From positions 1-13,624 of the forward strand of contig JAHFAP010000062.1 in the NCBI GenBank assembly GCA_023250495.1: a stretch of 13,624 nt of DNA, written 5' to 3'. The notes below the pieces were generated by a model. It worked only from the letters and a program-made list of their open reading frames with translations, did not search any database and had not been told where the DNA came from. Positions 13,392 to 13,624 of the stretch are shown here, in pieces (position 1 is the stretch's first letter; every line of letters starts with the position of its first letter). This stretch comes from Deltaproteobacteria bacterium. Lineage in GTDB: Bacteria > Desulfobacterota > Binatia > UBA9968. A program made the translations under genes and the position numbers.

Positions 13392-13624
13392 TTATTCTTT
13401 CCGGATAAACGTTCCGCTCTTGCCGCCGCTTTTTTTTACGAGGCGAATCTCGCCAAGGGTCATCTCGCGATCCACCGCTTTGCACATGTCGTAGATCGTG
13501 AGTCCGCAGACCGCGACCGCGGTCATCGCCTCCATCTCCACGCCAGTCTTTCCGGACACCCTCACGACAGCTTCGATCTCCACCCGGGCGGGGTTTTTCT
13601 GCGGGGTAAGATCGATTTCCACTG
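13392..13624 (-). CDS. moaC: Cyclic pyranopterin monophosphate synthase, C-terminal part (runs off the window)
   Basis: The last 77 or so residues of MoaC, which together with MoaA converts GTP to cyclic pyranopterin monophosphate in molybdenum cofactor synthesis. The diagnostic block GKTGVEMEAMTA, then LTIYDMCKAVDREM and the terminal VKKSGGKSGTF, matches MoaC closely. The N-terminal part and start codon lie beyond position 13624. The GTG at 13622 is an internal valine, not a start. It is followed on the same strand by the RlmI-like and radC genes. No other molybdenum cofactor gene is visible. Confidence 0.95.
   Translation of the reverse strand, partial: VEIDLTPQKNPARVEIEAVVRVSGKTGVEMEAMTAVAVCGLTIYDMCKAVDREMTLGEIRLVKKSGGKSGTFIRKE

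Overview
The window is a dense, GC-rich bacterial chromosome segment with short intergenic gaps, good Shine-Dalgarno sites and several kinds of small palindromic intergenic repeats. The gene content (SerA, a class V aminotransferase, RadC, an RlmI-type methyltransferase, MoaC, an OCD/mu-crystallin protein, an amidohydrolase-2 protein and an Fe/thiamine/polyamine-type ABC transporter) would suit an environmental Gram-negative lineage such as Binatia/'Deltaproteobacteria', Rokubacteria or NC10. There is no rRNA or other marker here, so that placement is only an impression. A lipoprotein and a secreted solute-binding protein suit a diderm cell.

Positions 1-1773 (minus strand) form a serine-biosynthesis transcription unit: a promoter with a consensus -35, a ZTP (pfl-type) riboswitch that runs into an overlapping intrinsic terminator, a class V aminotransferase, and the N-terminal third of D-3-phosphoglycerate dehydrogenase (serA). 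The likely logic is that ZTP/ZMP, the alarmone of 10-formyl-THF shortage, binds the aptamer, prevents the terminator from forming, and raises synthesis of serine, the main one-carbon donor. A heptanucleotide-period inverted repeat sits in the leader between the terminator and the start codon.

Positions 1838-3555 (plus strand) hold an aldo/keto reductase, a hexanucleotide-period inverted repeat, and a small DUF4410-like lipoprotein.

Positions 3571-5399 (minus strand) hold an ornithine cyclodeaminase/mu-crystallin family gene, then a compact DUF4258 / YgiT-zinc-finger toxin-antitoxin-like pair, then a 3'-terminal remnant of a second OCD gene. The remnant's last 23 codons encode the same peptide as the intact gene and differ only at nine synonymous sites. 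The pair therefore sits between an intact OCD gene and the tail of a lost paralogue.

Positions 5446-11372 carry an amidohydrolase and a periplasmic solute-binding protein (plus), a fused two-domain ABC permease in the opposite orientation (minus) whose stop lies 4 bp from that of the binding protein, a HAD-fold protein lacking the catalytic acids, and an MFS transporter. No ABC ATPase is present. The cluster looks like uptake and processing of an unidentified small molecule.

Positions 11369-13624 (minus strand) are a housekeeping block, moaC (partial) -> rlmI-like methyltransferase -> radC, with a second heptad-repeat element directly against the methyltransferase start codon. No rRNA, tRNA, CRISPR array or transposase gene was seen, and no gene-free stretch exceeds 300 bp.
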